Notes under the pieces: generated by a model
What the model saw: only the letters and a program-made list of their open reading frames with translations
What the model was told of the DNA's origin: nothing
Database searches by the model: none
NCBI RefSeq assembly: GCF_000686905.1
Contig: NZ_JMLW01000006.1
Coordinates: 1 to 64,000 of the forward strand
DNA length: 64,000 nt
Direction of reading: 5' to 3'
Source of the DNA: Marinospirillum insulare DSM 21763
GTDB lineage: Bacteria; Pseudomonadota; Gammaproteobacteria; Pseudomonadales; Halomonadaceae
Shown here: positions 18,201 to 26,990 of the stretch, one piece after another
How the letters are laid out: every line of letters starts with the position of its first letter
Position numbering within the stretch: the stretch's first letter is position 1
Made by a program: the position numbers and the translations under genes

Positions 18201-19180
18201 TGACGAAACTGCCCAAAGTTTTGGGCTTTGCGAATTTCATGTGCCATTTCACGAATTTCACGTTCGCCAGGCAAAAATATGAGCACATCCCTTGGGCCAT
18301 GTAGCCAGCCTTTGCTTCTTTCAGCCGTTTCAATACTTTCTAACGCCTGCAAAACACCCTGCTGCAAGGTTAAATCGGCTGTGTCTGGGTCATCGGTTAA
18401 TAAGGGTTGGTATTCTATTTCTACAGGGTAGGTTCGACCTGAAACCTCAATAACAGGGCAGTTATTAAAGTGTTTAGAAAAGCGCTCTAGGTCGATGGTT
18501 GCTGAGGTGATAATAACTTTTAAATCAGGACGGCGTGGCAAAATGCGTTTTAAATAGCCCAGCAAAAAATCAATATTAAGGCTACGCTCATGCGCTTCGT
18601 CAATAATGATAACTTCATAACGGTTTAGAAATGGGTCTTTTTGCGTTTCTGCTAGCAAAATACCATCGGTCATTAACTTAATCAGCGTGTTATCTGTCTG
18701 CTGATCATGAAAACGCACCTGATAACCCACCTGCTCACCTAGCGGTACTTCTAGTTCTTCGGCTAAACGTTGGGCAACTGAGCGAGCAGCTAAACGCCTT
18801 GGTTGGGTATGCCCAATTAAACCTCGCGCACCTAAACCTAGCTCTAAACAAATTTTTGGTAGCTGAGTGGTTTTACCTGAACCCGTTTCACCAGCTATAA
18901 CTAAAACTTGATTTTCTGTTAGCGCAGCAAGAATTTTTTCGCGGTGTTCGCTTACTGGTAGGTCTGGATAATTTATTTTAGGCCAAGCGGCTTTACGGCT
19001 TTCTACTTTAGCAGCCGATGCTTGTAACTTTTCTCTTAGCTGATTTTGCTGGCTAGCCGTGGTGGGTTGGGCATTCTTTGCTTTACTAGGTAATTTACGC
19101 AGCTTGTGCAGTTGCCTACTAAAGCGATGAACATCTTTTAATAGGCATTGCTGCAATAAATCTTGTTCCAACTTAAACAT
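15263..19180 (-). CDS. hrpA: ATP-dependent RNA helicase HrpA
   Basis: A DEAH-box helicase of 1305 residues (E. coli HrpA 1300). Walker A GETGSGKT is at residues 97-104, then TQPRRLAARS, DEAH in IIIDEAHERS, SAT in ITSATID, and helicase C motifs with QRAGRCGRV. The helicase-associated region and a long C-terminal DUF3418-type domain follow. In E. coli HrpA resolves stalled ribosomes and has been tied to fimbrial mRNA processing. Standalone gene; the ATG at 19180 gives the family N-terminus. Confidence 0.96.
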   Translation of the reverse strand: MFKLEQDLLQQCLLKDVHRFSRQLHKLRKLPSKAKNAQPTTASQQNQLREKLQASAAKVESRKAAWPKINYPDLPVSEHREKILAALTENQVLVIAGETGSGKTTQLPKICLELGLGARGLIGHTQPRRLAARSVAQRLAEELEVPLGEQVGYQVRFHDQQTDNTLIKLMTDGILLAETQKDPFLNRYEVIIIDEAHERSLNIDFLLGYLKRILPRRPDLKVIITSATIDLERFSKHFNNCPVIEVSGRTYPVEIEYQPLLTDDPDTADLTLQQGVLQALESIETAERSKGWLHGPRDVLIFLPGEREIREMAHEIRKAQNFGQFRHTQVLPLYARLPAGEQQKIFQPSNQRKVVLATNVAETSLTVPGIRYVIDPGVARMSRYSVRAGVQRLPIEAVSQASANQRAGRCGRVAEGLCIRLYSEEDFKGRPEFTEPEIRRTNLAAVILQMLSLKLGSIEDFSFIEPPDSRTIKDGFRLLFELGAVTARNALTQLGRKLARLPIDPRLARMLLEASQRNSLQEVLIITSALTLQDPRERPVEHQQAADQAHAQWADPTSDFAALVNLWRDYEIQRQDLTASQLRKYCKKNFLSWLRMREWRDTHRQLKLLAREIGLKENSQPADTVALHQALLAGLLSNMGMQQENKEFLGARNRKFFVHPGSKLAKKPPKWIMASELVETTRLYARLVAKIEPEWAEPLAAHLIKRDYSSPHWEKRAARVAAYEKVTLFGLPLVTGRKVDYAAHDPELCHEIFIRSGLVEGNYVTKAPFMAHNQALLDEVLVLEDKARKRDILVDDQVLYDFYAERIPEDICRGASFESWRKKEEIVNPQLLLLTKEELLARTADEITDDAFPDLLTWQGISWQLTYNFAPSEKDDGVTMQVPVAMLSQLPETRLEWLVPGLLREKCLAMMRGLPKQVRKNFVPLPDYIDAALQALVPDDLPLGKALGLFFYKTTGVKIDEQHWENIKLDDHLLMNFSVLSDKGEELGQGRDLAKLRKKYAGQMQAATQALDSGQLKASGATDWSFGELPPVLEQQQAGVKIQAFPALVDEGESVGVTLFDSPAKAKFATEKGLVRLIRLNLPQKDKYLQTQLPGLEKLALMFTKIGSRQSLIDDLLNTCVREVFLADNAELWPRDEAAFQSLLEKHQAAWVPAATEKVKLATAALEAQVPLAAKLKGKLDLASALTFQDARRQLNRLFFVGFIWQAGEWLAHYPRYLKALEVRLEKASRDRLRDQRLAEELEKLWQDWENRYTAMQQQGEVSQALADYRWLIEEYRVSLYAQQLGTQQVVSARRLAEAWARLVT

Positions 19181-19251
19181 GGTGGCTCTTTAGTTGCTTT
19201 AAAACGAGTTACTTAAAATTAAGTACTGCGAGCCACCTAGTATAACTGAAT

Positions 19252-20877
19252 TTAATTAGCTTCATCACGTAGTTGTCTACGCAGCACTTTACCGACGTTT
19301 GTTTTAGGTAGCTCATCTCGGAACTCAACATGGCGCGGTACTTTGTAAGCCGTTAGGCGCTTTTTACACCAACCACGAACTTCTTTTACCGTTAAGTCAC
19401 CTGAACGAGAAACAATAAACACCTTAACGGCTTCACCACTTTTTTCATCTGGCACACCTACGGCTGCCACTTCTAACACATCGGGGTGAGAAGCGATAAC
19501 GTCTTCTATTTCATTGGGGTAAACATTAAAGCCCGACATATTGATCATGTCTTTTTTACGATCGACTATACAGGCATAGCCATCATCGCTTATTACCGCT
19601 ACATCACCCGTATGAAACCAACCATCGGCTGTTAAAACCTTAGCTGTTTCTTCAGCTTGTTGCCAATAACCTTTCATTACCTGTGGGCCACGAATACATA
19701 GCTCACCCGCTTTACCTGTTGGTAGTTTCACGCCATTTTCATCTACCACTTTAATTTCAGTGCCAGCTACCACCTTACCAATGCTACCTAACTTAATCGC
19801 CCTGAGTGGGTTAAAAGTAGCAACGGGAGAAGTTTCAGTTAAACCATAACCTTCAGCAATATCGCTACCCGTCACTTCCTTCCACTTTTCTGCTGCTGCC
19901 TTAGTTAAAGCCATGCCACCAGAAATAGTCAGTTTTAAGCTGCTAAAGTCGAGCTCCCTAAAATCTTCTCGATTGCACAAGGCGACAAACAAGGTATTTA
20001 AACCCACAAAACCCGTAAAGTGGTTATTTTTAAGTTCTTTAACAAAACTAGGTAAATCACGCGGATTAGTAATTAACAAAGAATGGTTACCCTGTTCCAT
20101 CATTACCATGCAGTTAACCGTAAAAGTGTAAATATGATACATAGGCAGGGGAGCTACAACGGTTTCGCCGCCTTCATTAAGTACGCTATCGATTACCCCT
20201 CTAGCCTGCAGCATATTGGCGACTAGGTTTTTGTGAGTCAGCATTGCGCCTTTAGCTACGCCAGTTGTGCCGCCTGTGTATTGTAAAATAGCGATATCAT
20301 CTAGCTTAGCTCTGGTAGGAACCCAGTGTCCTTTACGCCCGACATGCAAGGCTTTACGAAAGGGTATGGCATAGGGCAGATGGTAGGCTGGCACCATTTT
20401 TTTAACATACTTGACCACCTTATTAATTGCATGACGCTTAATAAAGGGGTGTATATCGCCCAGTTCAGTAACAAATACATGCTTGAGGTTAGTTAAGCGT
20501 AAAACTTTTTGTACGCTTCGCGCCATGTTCGCCAGCACAACTATCGCTCGGGCACCCGAGTCATTAAACTGGTGCTCCATTTCTCTTTCTGAGTAAAGTG
20601 GATTGGTGTTAACTACGACTAAACCTGCTCTTAACGCACCAAAAACGGCAATAGGAAACATTAAGGTGTTGGGTAATTGAATTGCAATACGGTCGCCTTC
20701 TTTGAGGTCGGTATTATTTTGTAAGTAGGCTGCAAAGTAGCGGCTTTTTTCTTCCAACTGACCATAAGTAATTGTTTTACCCATACAGGTAAAGGCGGGC
20801 CGGTCTGCAAAACGCGCACAGGACTCATCAAATACCTGCAATACCGACTCATAACGACTCATATCAATTTCTGTCAT
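19252..20877 (-). CDS. fadD: Long-chain-fatty-acid--CoA ligase
   Basis: This adenylating enzyme activates fatty acids to acyl-CoA for beta-oxidation. The phosphate-binding motif is YTGGTTGVAKGAMLTH, with the GYGLTETSP and GWFHTGDVA motifs and a C-terminal GKVLRRQLRDE. From the ATG at 20877 (GAGG 8 bases upstream) it is 541 residues, near E. coli FadD (561); an in-frame upstream start would add 12 residues with no family support. A second acyl-CoA synthetase lies directly upstream on the same strand, behind its own terminator. Confidence 0.92.
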   Translation of the reverse strand: MTEIDMSRYESVLQVFDESCARFADRPAFTCMGKTITYGQLEEKSRYFAAYLQNNTDLKEGDRIAIQLPNTLMFPIAVFGALRAGLVVVNTNPLYSEREMEHQFNDSGARAIVVLANMARSVQKVLRLTNLKHVFVTELGDIHPFIKRHAINKVVKYVKKMVPAYHLPYAIPFRKALHVGRKGHWVPTRAKLDDIAILQYTGGTTGVAKGAMLTHKNLVANMLQARGVIDSVLNEGGETVVAPLPMYHIYTFTVNCMVMMEQGNHSLLITNPRDLPSFVKELKNNHFTGFVGLNTLFVALCNREDFRELDFSSLKLTISGGMALTKAAAEKWKEVTGSDIAEGYGLTETSPVATFNPLRAIKLGSIGKVVAGTEIKVVDENGVKLPTGKAGELCIRGPQVMKGYWQQAEETAKVLTADGWFHTGDVAVISDDGYACIVDRKKDMINMSGFNVYPNEIEDVIASHPDVLEVAAVGVPDEKSGEAVKVFIVSRSGDLTVKEVRGWCKKRLTAYKVPRHVEFRDELPKTNVGKVLRRQLRDEAN

Positions 20878-20993
20878 ACCAAACCTCGCCAGCTTATTAT
20901 TGTTGATTAGCAAGTGACGTGCTGACTTTAAGCCTAGTTAACCAACTAGTGCACACATCAATTCAAACGCTCGTTTACTATAACCTGTAAAGA

Positions 20994-21022
20994 CAAAAAA
21001 AAGCCAGCCCTAAGGCTGGCTT
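20994..21022 (-). terminator. Rho-independent terminator of the acyl-CoA synthetase gene
   Basis: A 9-base perfect stem (AAGCCAGCC/GGCTGGCTT) with a four-base loop is followed on the minus strand by eight T residues. It lies 30 bases past the stop at 21053 and separates this gene from fadD. Confidence 0.85.
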
Positions 21023-21052
21023 CTACTACTTAAGAATCAAAATATCCTTAAA

Positions 21053-22684
21053 TTACAACTCTTTAACCTGATCTCTCAGTACAAACTTTTGAATTTTACC
21101 CGTTGAAGTTTTAGGTAGCTCACGGAAAACAACCGTTTTAGGTGTTTTAAACCCAGCCATATTCTCACGGCAAAAATCCATAATTTCTTGTTCTGTTACT
21201 TTAGAACCAGCTTTTAGAGTAATGAAGGCACAGGGAGTTTCACCCCACTTTTCATCAGGACGTGCTACCACTGCCGCTTCAGAAACATCGGGGTGACGAT
21301 ACAAGACATCTTCAACTTCTACCGAAGAAATATTTTCACCACCCGAAATAATAATGTCTTTAGAACGGTCTTTAATTTCTACATAAGTATCAGCATGCCA
21401 AACAGCCAAGTCACCTGAGCGGAACCAACCCCCTTGGAAAGCTTCTTCAGTAGCACGTGGGTTTTTCAAATAACCTTTCATCACTAGATTACCGCGCATA
21501 AAGATTTCACCAATGGTTTTACCGTCTTTAGGTACAGGAACCATGGTCTCAGGGTCGGCAACCATTAAATCTTCTTGCATGGGTGATTTAACGCCTTGGC
21601 GTGATTTTAAACGGGCTTTTTCAGTAGGTGTTTTGCTATCCCATTCGCTATGCCAAGCACAAACCACACAAGGGCCGTAAGTTTCGGTTAATCCATAAAC
21701 GTGAGTTACTACAAAGCCCATAGACTCCATGCCTTCAATCACTGAAGCTGGTGGTGGTGCGCCTGCTGTCATTACTTTAACTTGATGATCTATACCTGCT
21801 TTAAGTTCTTCATCGGCATTGTTTAGCATATTCAAAACAATGGGTGCGCCACAGAAGTAGCCCACTTTATTATCACGAATCGAGTTATAAATATCGTCTG
21901 CACGCACATGACGCAAACTCACACTTGTTCCGGCTGTAGCAGCAATTGTCCAAGGGAAACACCAGCCATTACAGTGGAACATGGGTAGCGTCCATAAATA
22001 CACAGGGTGATCGCCCATATCCCAAGAAACAGCATTAGACACAGCGTTTAAATAAGCACCACGGTGGTGATAAACCACACCTTTAGGGTTACCTGTTGTA
22101 CCCGAAGTGTAGTTAAGCGTTATAGCATCCCACTCATCTTTAGGTGTTTTATAAGCATAGTCCTCATCACCTGTGGCTATAAATGCTTCATAATCCATTT
22201 CACCAATTAATTGGCCACCTTCATAGTAGGGGTCATCAATATGAATAATACGTGGACGATTAGCACCTAGCATTTTAATCGCACGCGAAGCAGTTTCAGA
22301 AAACTCACGGTCTACAAAAATAATTTTGGCTTCAGCGTGTTGCAGAATAAAAGAAATAGCTTCAGCATCTAAGCGTGTATTAATAGCATTAAGCACTGCA
22401 CCACACATAGGTACACCAAAGTGGGCTTCAAATACAGGCACTATGTTCGGGGCTATAAAGGCAACAGTATCACCTTCGGTAATGCCCGCTTTGTTTAAGG
22501 CTGATGCTAACTGAACGCAACGCTTATAAGTTTGCGCCCAAGTAATTTTCACATCATGGTGAATTTGCGCAACATGATTAGGAAAAACACTGGCTGAACG
22601 CTGTAAAAATGAAATTGGCGTTAAGGCAGCAAAGTTTGCTGCATTTTGATTTAGCCCCATATTATAAATATTGGTGTGCTGCAT
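21053..22684 (-). CDS. Acyl-CoA synthetase (AMP-binding, short/medium-chain or DmdB-like)
   Basis: The 543-residue ligase has NYTSGTTGNPKGVVYHHRG as the P-loop, VYGLTETYGPC, GWFRSGDLAV and the C-terminal Lys in PKTSTGKIQKF. The N-terminus (YNMGLNQNAANFAALTPISFL) is typical of the acyl-CoA synthetase branch that includes AlkK-like medium-chain ligases and DmdB methylmercaptopropionyl-CoA ligase; sequence alone does not separate them. It lies divergent from a MaoC hydratase with 212 bases between, so both could share a control region. Confidence 0.88.
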   Translation of the reverse strand: MQHTNIYNMGLNQNAANFAALTPISFLQRSASVFPNHVAQIHHDVKITWAQTYKRCVQLASALNKAGITEGDTVAFIAPNIVPVFEAHFGVPMCGAVLNAINTRLDAEAISFILQHAEAKIIFVDREFSETASRAIKMLGANRPRIIHIDDPYYEGGQLIGEMDYEAFIATGDEDYAYKTPKDEWDAITLNYTSGTTGNPKGVVYHHRGAYLNAVSNAVSWDMGDHPVYLWTLPMFHCNGWCFPWTIAATAGTSVSLRHVRADDIYNSIRDNKVGYFCGAPIVLNMLNNADEELKAGIDHQVKVMTAGAPPPASVIEGMESMGFVVTHVYGLTETYGPCVVCAWHSEWDSKTPTEKARLKSRQGVKSPMQEDLMVADPETMVPVPKDGKTIGEIFMRGNLVMKGYLKNPRATEEAFQGGWFRSGDLAVWHADTYVEIKDRSKDIIISGGENISSVEVEDVLYRHPDVSEAAVVARPDEKWGETPCAFITLKAGSKVTEQEIMDFCRENMAGFKTPKTVVFRELPKTSTGKIQKFVLRDQVKEL

Positions 22685-22896
22685 GCGGTGGCCTCTATTT
22701 GTTAATTAACCGGGTGTAATATTACGCTTTAGTAAAAAAACTACATTATGCTATTTAGCCTTAATTTGCAGTGCAAAAGTATAAGACTCTTGTAGAATTG
22801 CAACAAACCTAGCAAACGCTCGACTAGTTTTCAATAATGCCAAGAGTTACTGTATTATGCCAACAACTTTAGCTTATCAACCACAAGGAATAACCC

Positions 22897-23367
22897 ATGA
22901 CCACTTTAGAAAATCGCCCCTACGACACATTAAACATTGGTGATGATGCAGTCTTTGAAAAAACCTTAACTGAAAAAGAGCTAGTGCTTTTTGCTGCCGT
23001 TTCAGGTGATGTTAACCCCCTTCACCTAGATGCAGAATTTGCTAAAACTACCATGTTTGGTGAACAAATTGCGCATGGAATGTGGTCTGGCTCCCTTATT
23101 TCAGCGGCTTTAGCAACCACCCTACCTGGGCCAGGTACAATTTATATGGGCCAAGATTTAAGCTTTCGTCGCCCAGTAAAACTAGGTGATACACTCACCG
23201 TAAAACTCACCGTAAAAGAGAAAAAAGAAAAAAATGTTGTGATTCTTGACTGCCTAGTAACCAACCAAAAAGGTGAAAAAGTAGTTTTAGGTACAGCTAC
23301 GGTTATTGCTCCAACTGAAAAATCAGTATTAGAAGCACCAGAGCTTCCCAAAATCACCCTTGGTTAA
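22897..23367 (+). CDS. MaoC-family (R)-specific enoyl-CoA hydratase (PhaJ-like)
   Basis: This 156-residue hot-dog protein carries the hydratase-2 motif FAAVSGDVNPLHLDAEFA, with Asp and His as the catalytic pair, then FGEQIAHGMWSG. PhaJ-type enzymes hydrate trans-2-enoyl-CoA to (R)-3-hydroxyacyl-CoA, linking beta-oxidation to polyhydroxyalkanoate synthesis. The ATG at 22897 follows AAGGAAT. No pha genes are seen nearby, so a PHA link is inference. Divergent neighbour is an acyl-CoA synthetase, and the gene shares a terminator with the convergent peroxiredoxin. Confidence 0.88.
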   Translation: MTTLENRPYDTLNIGDDAVFEKTLTEKELVLFAAVSGDVNPLHLDAEFAKTTMFGEQIAHGMWSGSLISAALATTLPGPGTIYMGQDLSFRRPVKLGDTLTVKLTVKEKKEKNVVILDCLVTNQKGEKVVLGTATVIAPTEKSVLEAPELPKITLG

Positions 23368-23387
23368 TTAAAGCCATAGAAATGAAA

Positions 23388-23419
23388 AACCCCAGTAGAA
23401 GCTAGCCTCTACTGGGGTT
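23388..23419. terminator. Bidirectional terminator between MaoC and peroxiredoxin genes
   Basis: A 12-base perfect stem (AACCCCAGTAGA/TCTACTGGGGTT) with an eight-base loop lies between two converging genes, 20 bases past each stop. Flanking A and T stretches (GAAAAA on one side, GTTAAG on the other) are weak but serviceable. Confidence 0.8.
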
Positions 23420-23439
23420 AAGTTAAAAGACGTTAAAAG

Positions 23440-24090
23440 TTATACGTCTAATTCTTTCTTACAGAAGTACCAGTCCACACATTCATAACCTTCACCTTCA
23501 CGCGCTTCAGCTGCATCAGCATCGGCTGGTGGTGGTACAATCACTTTATCGCCTGGCTCCCAACCTTCTGGGGTAGCAACACTGTGCTTATCAGAAGTTT
23601 GTAGCGCTTTAATTAAGCGTAAAAACTCAGGAATTGAGCGACCATTAGTCATGGGGTAATAAACCATGGCGCGTAAAATGCCTTTATCATCAATGATATA
23701 AGTCGAACGTACTGCTGAAGTATCAGATGCGCCAGGCTGAATCATGCCGTAAGCATTGGCTACTTTCATCGACAAGTCTTCAATGATTGGGAAAGGAATT
23801 TCTACCCCAAATTTTTCTTTAATGTTACGCACCCATGCAACGTGGGAGTAATAGCTATCTATCGATAAGCCAAGTAGCTCACAGTTTAGTTCTTGAAACT
23901 GTGGGTGATACTTAGCAAAAGCCATAAACTCAGTGGTGCAAACAGGTGTAAAGTCAGCCGGGTGAGAAAACAATACCAACCACTTGCCTTTATAGTCAGA
24001 CAACTTTTTAACACCGTAAGTTGTTTTTGCTTCAAAGTCAGGTGCTGGTTGGTTCAAGCCAGGTAGTACAGGATTCGTTACTTCACTCAT
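23440..24090 (-). CDS. 1-Cys/Prx6-type peroxiredoxin
   Basis: Reduces hydrogen peroxide and organic peroxides. The peroxidatic Cys51 is in the motif DFTPVCTTEF. The C-terminal half has the long Prx6 extension with GDKVIVPPP, and ends with two further Cys (GYECVDWYFCKKEL) that could act as resolving residues, as in archaeal and thioredoxin-peroxidase members. From ATG at 24090 (GGAG 9 bases upstream) it is 216 residues; the upstream in-frame Met at 24135 has no support. Single gene, cytosolic. Confidence 0.93.
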   Translation of the reverse strand: MSEVTNPVLPGLNQPAPDFEAKTTYGVKKLSDYKGKWLVLFSHPADFTPVCTTEFMAFAKYHPQFQELNCELLGLSIDSYYSHVAWVRNIKEKFGVEIPFPIIEDLSMKVANAYGMIQPGASDTSAVRSTYIIDDKGILRAMVYYPMTNGRSIPEFLRLIKALQTSDKHSVATPEGWEPGDKVIVPPPADADAAEAREGEGYECVDWYFCKKELDV

Positions 24091-24225
24091 GTCATTTCTC
24101 CAATTGATTTGAGGTACTGGTAATAATACTAGCACAAGAAAGCATTAATTTAGTGAAACCTTATTCAATAGGCTTAATAGCTTTTACTAATCGATTAAAC
24201 AAAGGCAATAAAATCAACATAAGAG

Positions 24226-24915
24226 CTAGTTTTGTAAAAGCTTTGTAGCCTCTACTAGCGTTAAATAACCTTCTATCTGTGGGGCACAGATACCTGTTTC
24301 TAAGTAGGTTACATTACCTAAACGGGTAGGTTTTTTTACTAGGGTATGACCGCAGGCTACGGCATCTATATTGGCAACTGGGTGATCTAAGTTTTTATGT
24401 AAGCGCTTACGTAGAAGGGCTGTTGAATCTAGTAATTCTCGGGTTGGTTCACCCTGCCATTGCCTTAAAATACTCCAATCATCTTGGGGCACTTCTGCAT
24501 GAACTATTCCTAAGCACTGCTCTCCTTGACTAACCTCAATAGCTAAAGGCATTTTATTGTGAATCAGCCTTACCATTTCTTGTAGCTCTTCTTCTTTATA
24601 AAGTGCTGCCCAACCACCGCCATGCTTTTGCCAAGCTTTATAAGCCGCTAGGCTGCCAGCTAAGCTATGCACCATTAAACGCTCATGGTTGCCCTGCACA
24701 GAAAAAAACCAAGGCTCATTGACTAGTTGTAAACATTTATAAGAGTCTGGCCCACGGTTAATTAAATCACCCACGGCTAGCAGGCGGTCTTGGGTAAAAT
24801 CAAAACTCACCTGCTCTAAAGCCTGCATCAGCTCTGCATAATAACCATGCAGATCTCCCACAACAAAATCTCGCCCTAAAGTATTCTTAGCGAGTGTTTG
24901 TAACACTTGGATCAC
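24226..24915 (-). CDS. Serine/threonine protein phosphatase (lambda/PrpA-like metallophosphatase)
   Basis: The 229-residue protein has the metallophosphatase motifs GDLHGYY, GDLINRGPDS and GNHERL near residues 21, 47 and 75, with metal-binding His later (VHAEVPQDDW; CGHTLV). This is the PPP-type found in phage lambda PP and E. coli PrpA/PrpB; these dephosphorylate proteins on Ser/Thr/Tyr or His. It overlaps the end of the upstream VWA gene by 4 bases, so it is translationally coupled to the MoxR/CoxE-like pair. Confidence 0.87.
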   Translation of the reverse strand: MIQVLQTLAKNTLGRDFVVGDLHGYYAELMQALEQVSFDFTQDRLLAVGDLINRGPDSYKCLQLVNEPWFFSVQGNHERLMVHSLAGSLAAYKAWQKHGGGWAALYKEEELQEMVRLIHNKMPLAIEVSQGEQCLGIVHAEVPQDDWSILRQWQGEPTRELLDSTALLRKRLHKNLDHPVANIDAVACGHTLVKKPTRLGNVTYLETGICAPQIEGYLTLVEATKLLQN

Positions 24916-26087
24916 TTAATTAACTCCTTCATTGCAGCATCCAAGCCTTCAATAGTTAAGGGGTACATACGGTTATCCATAAGCTGGTTAATCATAGCTA
25001 TAGATTGTGTATAGCCCCAATACTTTTCGGGTACAGGGTTTAACCAAACACTTTTATTCCAATTATTTAGCACTCGCTTAAGCCACACCTGCCCAGGCTC
25101 TTGGTTGAAGTGTTCAACACTGCCACCAGCTACGGCAATTTCATAAGGCGACATGGAAGCATCGCCAACAAAAATCACCTTATAATCAGGGCCGTATTTA
25201 TGTAGCAAGTCCATGGTAGGTATACGTTCGTTAAAGCGTCTATCGTTATCCTTCCAAACAGACTCATACAAGCAATTATGAAAGTAGTAGTGTTCTAGGT
25301 GTTTAAATTCGGTACGGCAGGCAGTAAACAACTCTTCAAGCATTTCTATGTGATCATCCATAGAACCACCCACATCGAGTAGTAATAGAACTTTTACCGA
25401 GTTGTGCTTTTCGCGCACCATTTTTAAATCGAGATAACCGGCATTACTAGCTGTGGCTTTAATGGTGCCATCTAGGTCGAGTTCTTCTGCTGCACCAGTG
25501 CGTGCGAACTGGCGTAGTCGCTTAAGCGCAACCTGGATGTTGCGATTACCTAAGCTGAGGGAGTCATCAAAGTTTTTGAATTCTCGCTTTTCCCACACCT
25601 TGGCTGCGCTGCGGTTTTTAGATTCTCCGCCTACCCTTATGCCTTCTGGGTGATAGCCACCATGACCAAAGGGTGAGGTTCCGCCTGTGCCTATCCATTT
25701 ACTACCACCTGCATGGCGTTCTTTTTGCTCTTCTAGGCGCTTTTTAAACTCTTCCATTAGTTTTTCAAGGCTGCCTAAGCTTTTAATTTTTTTACGATCT
25801 TTTTCGCTTAAAAACTTTTCAAAGGTTTGCCTTAGCCAATCATCGGGAATCACTTTTTCTAGTAGTTCATCTAGGCTGCCGATGCCTTTAAAATAACTGG
25901 AAAAGGCTAGATCGAAACGATCATAGTATTTTTCATCTTTAACTAGGCAGGTACGAGCTAAAAGGTAGAAGTCATCAATTTCAGCAAAGGCTAAATCGGC
26001 TTGTAAACCTCGAATTAAGTCTAATAGCTCGCGTGGTGTAGCGGGTACACCAGCGGCTCTCACTTCTTCAAAAAAATCAATTAACAT
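24912..26087 (-). CDS. CoxE-like von Willebrand factor A domain protein
   Basis: The 391-residue protein pairs with the AAA ATPase upstream. The N-terminal two thirds are charged and helical. The VWA domain (from about residue 225) starts with VLLLLDVGGSMDDHIEML, a metal-ion-dependent adhesion site in the D-x-G-x-S form common to this MoxR-linked family, followed by FVGDASMSPYEI. MoxR/VWA pairs act as chaperone-like assembly factors, but the client is unknown. It is separated by 3 bases from the ATPase gene and overlaps the phosphatase. Confidence 0.87.
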   Translation of the reverse strand: MLIDFFEEVRAAGVPATPRELLDLIRGLQADLAFAEIDDFYLLARTCLVKDEKYYDRFDLAFSSYFKGIGSLDELLEKVIPDDWLRQTFEKFLSEKDRKKIKSLGSLEKLMEEFKKRLEEQKERHAGGSKWIGTGGTSPFGHGGYHPEGIRVGGESKNRSAAKVWEKREFKNFDDSLSLGNRNIQVALKRLRQFARTGAAEELDLDGTIKATASNAGYLDLKMVREKHNSVKVLLLLDVGGSMDDHIEMLEELFTACRTEFKHLEHYYFHNCLYESVWKDNDRRFNERIPTMDLLHKYGPDYKVIFVGDASMSPYEIAVAGGSVEHFNQEPGQVWLKRVLNNWNKSVWLNPVPEKYWGYTQSIAMINQLMDNRMYPLTIEGLDAAMKELIK

Positions 26088-26090
26088 AAG

Positions 26091-26936
26091 TTATCTATTT
26101 TGGCGACGCATCATAAAAGCTAGACGCTCTAATAGTCCTGCATCCTGTTCATTTTTAACCAAAGCCCCACTTAAAGGCGGCACACTCGTGCTTGCATCTT
26201 CACTCAGTAGTTCACCTCGAGCCATTTCGTCCGCCATAAGTAGCTTTATCCAATCGACAAGCTCTGAAGTGCTGGGTTTTTTCTTTAAACCGGAGATATC
26301 GCGTAGGTCATAAAAAACCTCTAGCGCTTTTTGAACTAAGGCTTGCTGTACACCTGGGAAGTGAACGTCCACTATTTGCTGCATGGTGTCTCGGTCTGGA
26401 AAACGAATATAGTGGAAGAAGCAACGACGCAAGAAAGCATCAGGAAGTTCTTTTTCATTATTAGAGGTAATAATGACCAAGGGACGCTGAGTAGCTTTAA
26501 TGGTTTCTTGAGTTTCATAAACATAAAACTCCATACGGTCTAGCTCTAGCAGCAGGTCGTTAGGAAACTCAATATCTGCTTTGTCTACTTCATCGATTAA
26601 CAATACAGCTGGTTTTTCGCTAGTAAAGGCTTCCCAAAGTTTGCCTGGCACTATGTAGTTGCTGATATCGTGTACTTTATCGGTACCTAGTTGCGAGTCA
26701 CGTAAACGAGAAACAGCATCGTATTCATACAAGCCTTGCTGTGCTTTGGTGGTCGATTTAACGTGCCAGGTAATCAGTGGCATATCTAAGGCTTCGGCCA
26801 CTTCTTCTGCTAACAAAGTTTTACCTGTGCCTGGCTCACCTTTAATAAGTAAAGGGCGCTGCAAAGTGATAGCTGCATTCACCGCCAACTGAAGCTCTTC
26901 AGTGGCAACGTAGTTTTTTGTTCCAGTAAATTTCAT
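26091..26936 (-). CDS. MoxR-family AAA+ ATPase
   Basis: The 281-residue AAA+ protein has Walker A in GEPGTGKTLLAEEVA (about residues 37-51), Walker B LLIDEVDK, sensor ITSNNEKELPDAFLRRC with an arginine finger, and a C-terminal lid. MoxR ATPases work with VWA proteins to mature metal enzymes or complexes. Starts with MKFTGTKNYVATEELQ behind GAGAGCAAC. First gene of a MoxR-VWA-phosphatase operon. Confidence 0.92.
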   Translation of the reverse strand: MKFTGTKNYVATEELQLAVNAAITLQRPLLIKGEPGTGKTLLAEEVAEALDMPLITWHVKSTTKAQQGLYEYDAVSRLRDSQLGTDKVHDISNYIVPGKLWEAFTSEKPAVLLIDEVDKADIEFPNDLLLELDRMEFYVYETQETIKATQRPLVIITSNNEKELPDAFLRRCFFHYIRFPDRDTMQQIVDVHFPGVQQALVQKALEVFYDLRDISGLKKKPSTSELVDWIKLLMADEMARGELLSEDASTSVPPLSGALVKNEQDAGLLERLAFMMRRQNR

Positions 26937-26990
26937 GTTGCTCTCTTTATCAAACGAGGATGACTTAAATACTTGCTTGGGTTGCTTGTA